DNA from: Erysipelotrichaceae bacterium
Lineage (GTDB): Bacteria; Bacillota_I; Bacilli_A; Erysipelotrichales; Erysipelotrichaceae
Direction: 5' to 3'
NCBI GenBank assembly: GCA_024709285.1
Contig: JANJWY010000145.1
Span: 1 to 8,664 of the forward strand
DNA: 8,664 nt
Position numbers and translations under genes: made by a program. Numbering within the stretch: the stretch's first letter is position 1; every line of letters begins with the position of its first letter. The notes below the pieces were generated by a model. That model did no database searches, was not told the origin of the DNA, and saw only the letters and a list, made by a program, of their open reading frames with translations. Positions 7,198 through 8,664 of the stretch are shown here, in pieces.

Positions 7198-7204
7198 AAA
7201 TCTG

Positions 7205-7232
7205 AAAAAAAGTCACCCGAAGGTGACTTTTT
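7205..7232 (-). terminator. Intrinsic terminator/attenuator between rpmH and rnpA
   Basis: On the minus strand AAAGTCACC - TTCG - GGTGACTTT forms a perfect 9-bp stem capped by the stable UUCG tetraloop. With flanking A-T pairs the stem can reach 11 bp, and a run of T follows. It starts inside the rpmH stop codon (7231-7233). It should lower transcription of rnpA-yidC-khpB relative to rpmH. The opposite strand also forms a hairpin followed by five T. Confidence 0.85.
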
Positions 7233-7365
7233 ACGCCGACAAGATCTTTCTGCCTTTTGCGCGACGACGGGCCAACACTTTGCGACCTCCGACCGTTTTC
7301 ATACGGGCTCTGAAACCGTGGACCTTTTGGTGTTTTCTTTTGCTCGGTTGATAAGTTCTTTTCAC
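7231..7365 (-). CDS. rpmH: Large ribosomal subunit protein bL34
   Basis: bL34 is a small basic protein of the 50S subunit. With the start at GTG (7363-7365) the product is 44 residues, the usual length, and reads (M)KRTYQPSKRKHQKVHGFRA through ARRRAKGRKILSA, nearly the family consensus. An ATG at 7420-7422 in the same frame would add 19 residues; it is rejected because it overlaps the -10 element. GGAGGTGG (7371-7378) stands 5-8 bases before the GTG, an ideal Shine-Dalgarno site that fixes the start. It is the promoter-proximal gene of the rpmH-rnpA-yidC-khpB unit, is followed at once by a terminator, and is divergent from dnaA. Confidence 0.96.
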   Translation of the reverse strand: MKRTYQPSKRKHQKVHGFRARMKTVGGRKVLARRRAKGRKILSA

Positions 7366-7413
7366 AAGAGCCACCTCCAGTTCTTTAATACAATATTGAG
7401 CAATTGCTAGTAG

Positions 7414-7442
7414 ATTATACATAATTCTGTTATTAAAGTCAA
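7414..7442 (-). promoter_or_regulatory. Strong sigma-A-type promoter of rpmH
   Basis: On the minus strand TTGACT (7437-7442) and TATAAT (7414-7419) are separated by exactly 17 bases, nearly perfect for the housekeeping sigma factor. The start point would be near 7407, giving a leader of about 42 bases before the rpmH GTG. Confidence 0.85.
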
Positions 7443-7450
7443 CAAAAGCA

Positions 7451-7891
7451 TGTGAATATAAAAGTGATGCTCACGTAATATCCAACTCATCATATGTATT
7501 TTAGAAAAAGTGAAATATCTCACTGTTGTGAACAACTGTTTTTCCACACAAAAACATGTGGACTATCCATTGCTTTCTCACATATTTTTCAACATATCAT
7601 TTGATTGTTTAATCAACAATTGTGGTAAGTGCTGAAAACTGCATAGAATATACTGTTTAAGCCATTTATCACTGTGGGAAACCTGTTGATAACTTTCTTG
7701 TGATCAGTGGTTTTGGCACAGATTTAACATATTTACTATCCACACATTATTGTCCACATTTTTTCAACAAACTGCAATTTGTTAGATGTTGTGGAAAACT
7801 ATGATTTAGCCCTGTATCAGTGCGCTTTTGATGGTTTGCGTTGTGGAGAAAATTGTTACATTGAAATTAGGTGTGGAAATGTTGTGGATAT
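7451..7891. other. oriC: Putative oriC / DnaA-box cluster between rpmH and dnaA
   Basis: This AT-rich gene-free stretch holds many matches to the DnaA box TTATCCACA. Matches at 8 of 9 bases on the plus strand are 7540-7548, 7736-7744 and 7750-7758. Those on the minus strand are 7684-7692, 7790-7798, 7842-7850 and 7883-7891. Matches at 7 of 9 are 7451-7459, 7527-7535, 7557-7565, 7673-7681 and 7872-7880, all on the minus strand. No perfect box was found by eye. Boxes 7540-7548 and 7557-7565 face each other across 8 bases, and 7736-7744 and 7750-7758 are in tandem. Location next to dnaA and rpmH is the standard Firmicute origin context. In Bacillus the unwinding site lies beyond dnaA, outside this window, so this may be only one half of a bipartite origin. 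Confidence 0.8.
7601..7616. repeat. AT-rich inverted repeat in the origin region
   Basis: TTGATT - GTTT - AATCAA is a perfect 6-bp inverted repeat, followed by the palindrome ACAATTGT (7616-7623). It sits in the AT-richest, box-poor part of the region (about 7566-7670). It could be an unwinding or protein-binding site, or chance in AT-rich DNA. Confidence 0.3.
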
Positions 7892-7902
7892 TTTTGTAAA
7901 AT
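7874..7902 (+). promoter_or_regulatory. Putative dnaA promoter overlapping DnaA boxes
   Basis: TGGAAA (7874-7879) and TAAAAT (7897-7902) are 17 bases apart, a moderate housekeeping promoter. Both the -35 and the spacer overlap DnaA-box-like sequences at 7872-7880 and 7883-7891, so bound DnaA would be expected to block polymerase and autorepress. The start point would be near 7909. Confidence 0.4.
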
Positions 7903-7933
7903 GAGTTCACACAGAAGGGTTTGGGGTAGGAGT

Positions 7934-8664
7934 ATGACTTACGTAGAGACTTATCTTGAAGATATTTGGAGCAAGACAAAACAATTCATGAGAAGCAGCG
8001 GTTATGTCGATGCCATTGTTTATGACACTTACTTTGATGAGTCCTCCCTTAAGGATCTGTCAGAAAGTAAGGCTGTTATTGTCGTTCCAACTCAGATTCA
8101 AAAGGTTATATTGTTACAAGAGACCGATTTTATCTCATCTTCTCTTAAAACTGTTCTGGATAAAGATTTAGACTGTGATATTTATACTCAATTTGAGTAT
8201 GCTAAACGTCCATCTTCCACTTCAATCAGTCAAAATATTATAGAGGGTGTTGATGAGGATGGTGTTTTGTCTTTTTATACATTTGATAATTTCGTTGTTG
8301 GTCCAAGCAACAAAGAGTCTCATTCAGCAGCATTAGCTTGTGCATATAATCCAGGCAAGTTTTATAATCCTTTGTTCATATTTGGTAATTCAGGATTGGG
8401 TAAAACACACTTATTGAATGCAATCGGCAACTATGTAAAGAAGAATTACCCTGATAAACGTGTTTTGTACACTTCAGGGGCTAATTTTGTAACTCGCGTC
8501 GTCAGTTCCATTAAAGATAATTCAATAGAAGAGTTTAAATTAAGTATGCAGATGGTGGATGTATTACTGATGGACGACATACAGTTTTTGGCCGGCAAAG
8601 AGAAATCCCATGAAATATTCTTTTATATTTTCAATGATTTGGTCAATAACCGACGTCAGATCGT
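7934..8664 (+). CDS. dnaA: Chromosomal replication initiator DnaA, N-terminal part (cut by window edge)
   Basis: DnaA binds oriC boxes and, with ATP, melts the origin and loads the helicase. The visible 243 codons cover domain I (about 1-85, MTYVETYLEDIW onward, poorly conserved), a short domain II linker (about 86-118) and the start of the AAA+ domain III. In domain III are YTFDNFVVGPSN, NPLFIFGNSGLGKTHLLNAIG with Walker A at 151-158, and VDVLLMDDIQFLAGKE with Walker B at 208-215. The C-terminal DNA-binding domain is outside the window. The ATG at 7934 fits the family N-terminus, but its AGGAG (7928-7932) is only one base away. GGGG at 7923-7926 has better spacing. An in-frame ATG at 7901 would add 11 residues but would overlap the likely -10 element. 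Confidence 0.95.
   Translation, partial: MTYVETYLEDIWSKTKQFMRSSGYVDAIVYDTYFDESSLKDLSESKAVIVVPTQIQKVILLQETDFISSSLKTVLDKDLDCDIYTQFEYAKRPSSTSISQNIIEGVDEDGVLSFYTFDNFVVGPSNKESHSAALACAYNPGKFYNPLFIFGNSGLGKTHLLNAIGNYVKKNYPDKRVLYTSGANFVTRVVSSIKDNSIEEFKLSMQMVDVLLMDDIQFLAGKEKSHEIFFYIFNDLVNNRRQI

Noticed and set aside
6994..7410. 138-codon plus-strand open frame opposite rnpA and rpmH
   Set aside because: It lies antisense to two certain genes, has no family similarity or Shine-Dalgarno, and crosses the rpmH promoter region and the terminator hairpin.
7366..7412. Possible L34 autoregulatory leader structure upstream of rpmH
   Set aside because: The leader is only about 42 bases and I find no convincing stem; the Shine-Dalgarno appears open.
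7524..7543. GTTGT-GA-ACAAC followed by T-run, terminator-like on the plus strand
   Set aside because: The loop is only two bases and the stem five, no gene on the plus strand ends there, and the sequence is better explained by DnaA-box-like repeats.

Overview
The window covers the left side of a bacterial chromosomal replication origin and the start of dnaA. The low-GC sequence, Bacillus-like Shine-Dalgarno sites, sigma-A-type promoters and the order rpmH-rnpA-yidC-khpB divergent from dnaA all point to a Firmicute. mnmE, mnmG, noc and parAB are absent after khpB, and there is a direct khpB-pth-mfd-rqcP-divIC block without the sporulation genes usual in Bacillus (spoVT, yabP, yabQ). This suggests an Erysipelotrichia-like lineage rather than Bacillus or Clostridium, but that placement is an inference. 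No mobile element, CRISPR array, rRNA or tRNA is visible.

Layout, left to right. Bases 1-515 hold the 5' part of gpmI (glycolysis, minus strand, cut by the window edge). Bases 610-927 are divIC (cell division), with its own promoter and terminator. Bases 998-5287 are the compact unit pth-mfd-rqcP, transcribed leftward from a promoter just after the khpB terminator. Bases 5353-7365 are rpmH-rnpA-yidC-khpB, also leftward, from a near-consensus promoter at 7414-7442; a strong intrinsic terminator lies between rpmH and rnpA. Bases 7366-7933 are the divergent intergenic region carrying a cluster of DnaA-box-like sequences (oriC and/or the dnaA regulatory region). From 7934 dnaA runs rightward off the window. 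All genes point away from the origin, so they are co-directional with the two replication forks.

The genes serve core growth functions. DnaA starts replication. L34 and RNase P protein serve ribosome and tRNA production. YidC inserts membrane proteins, and KhpB is an RNA-binding partner often encoded next to it. Pth recycles peptidyl-tRNA, RqcP acts in quality control of stalled 50S subunits, Mfd clears stalled RNA polymerase, DivIC builds the septum and GpmI is glycolytic.

I do not see an undescribed system here. The points worth a second look are residue substitutions and local architecture: Pth with Gln-Lys in place of the usual His-Asn; YidC with Lys in place of the conserved groove Arg; a terminator plus missing Shine-Dalgarno before rnpA; an overprinted pth/mfd junction; a plant-type GpmI motif set; and an origin cluster in which I found no perfect consensus DnaA box.
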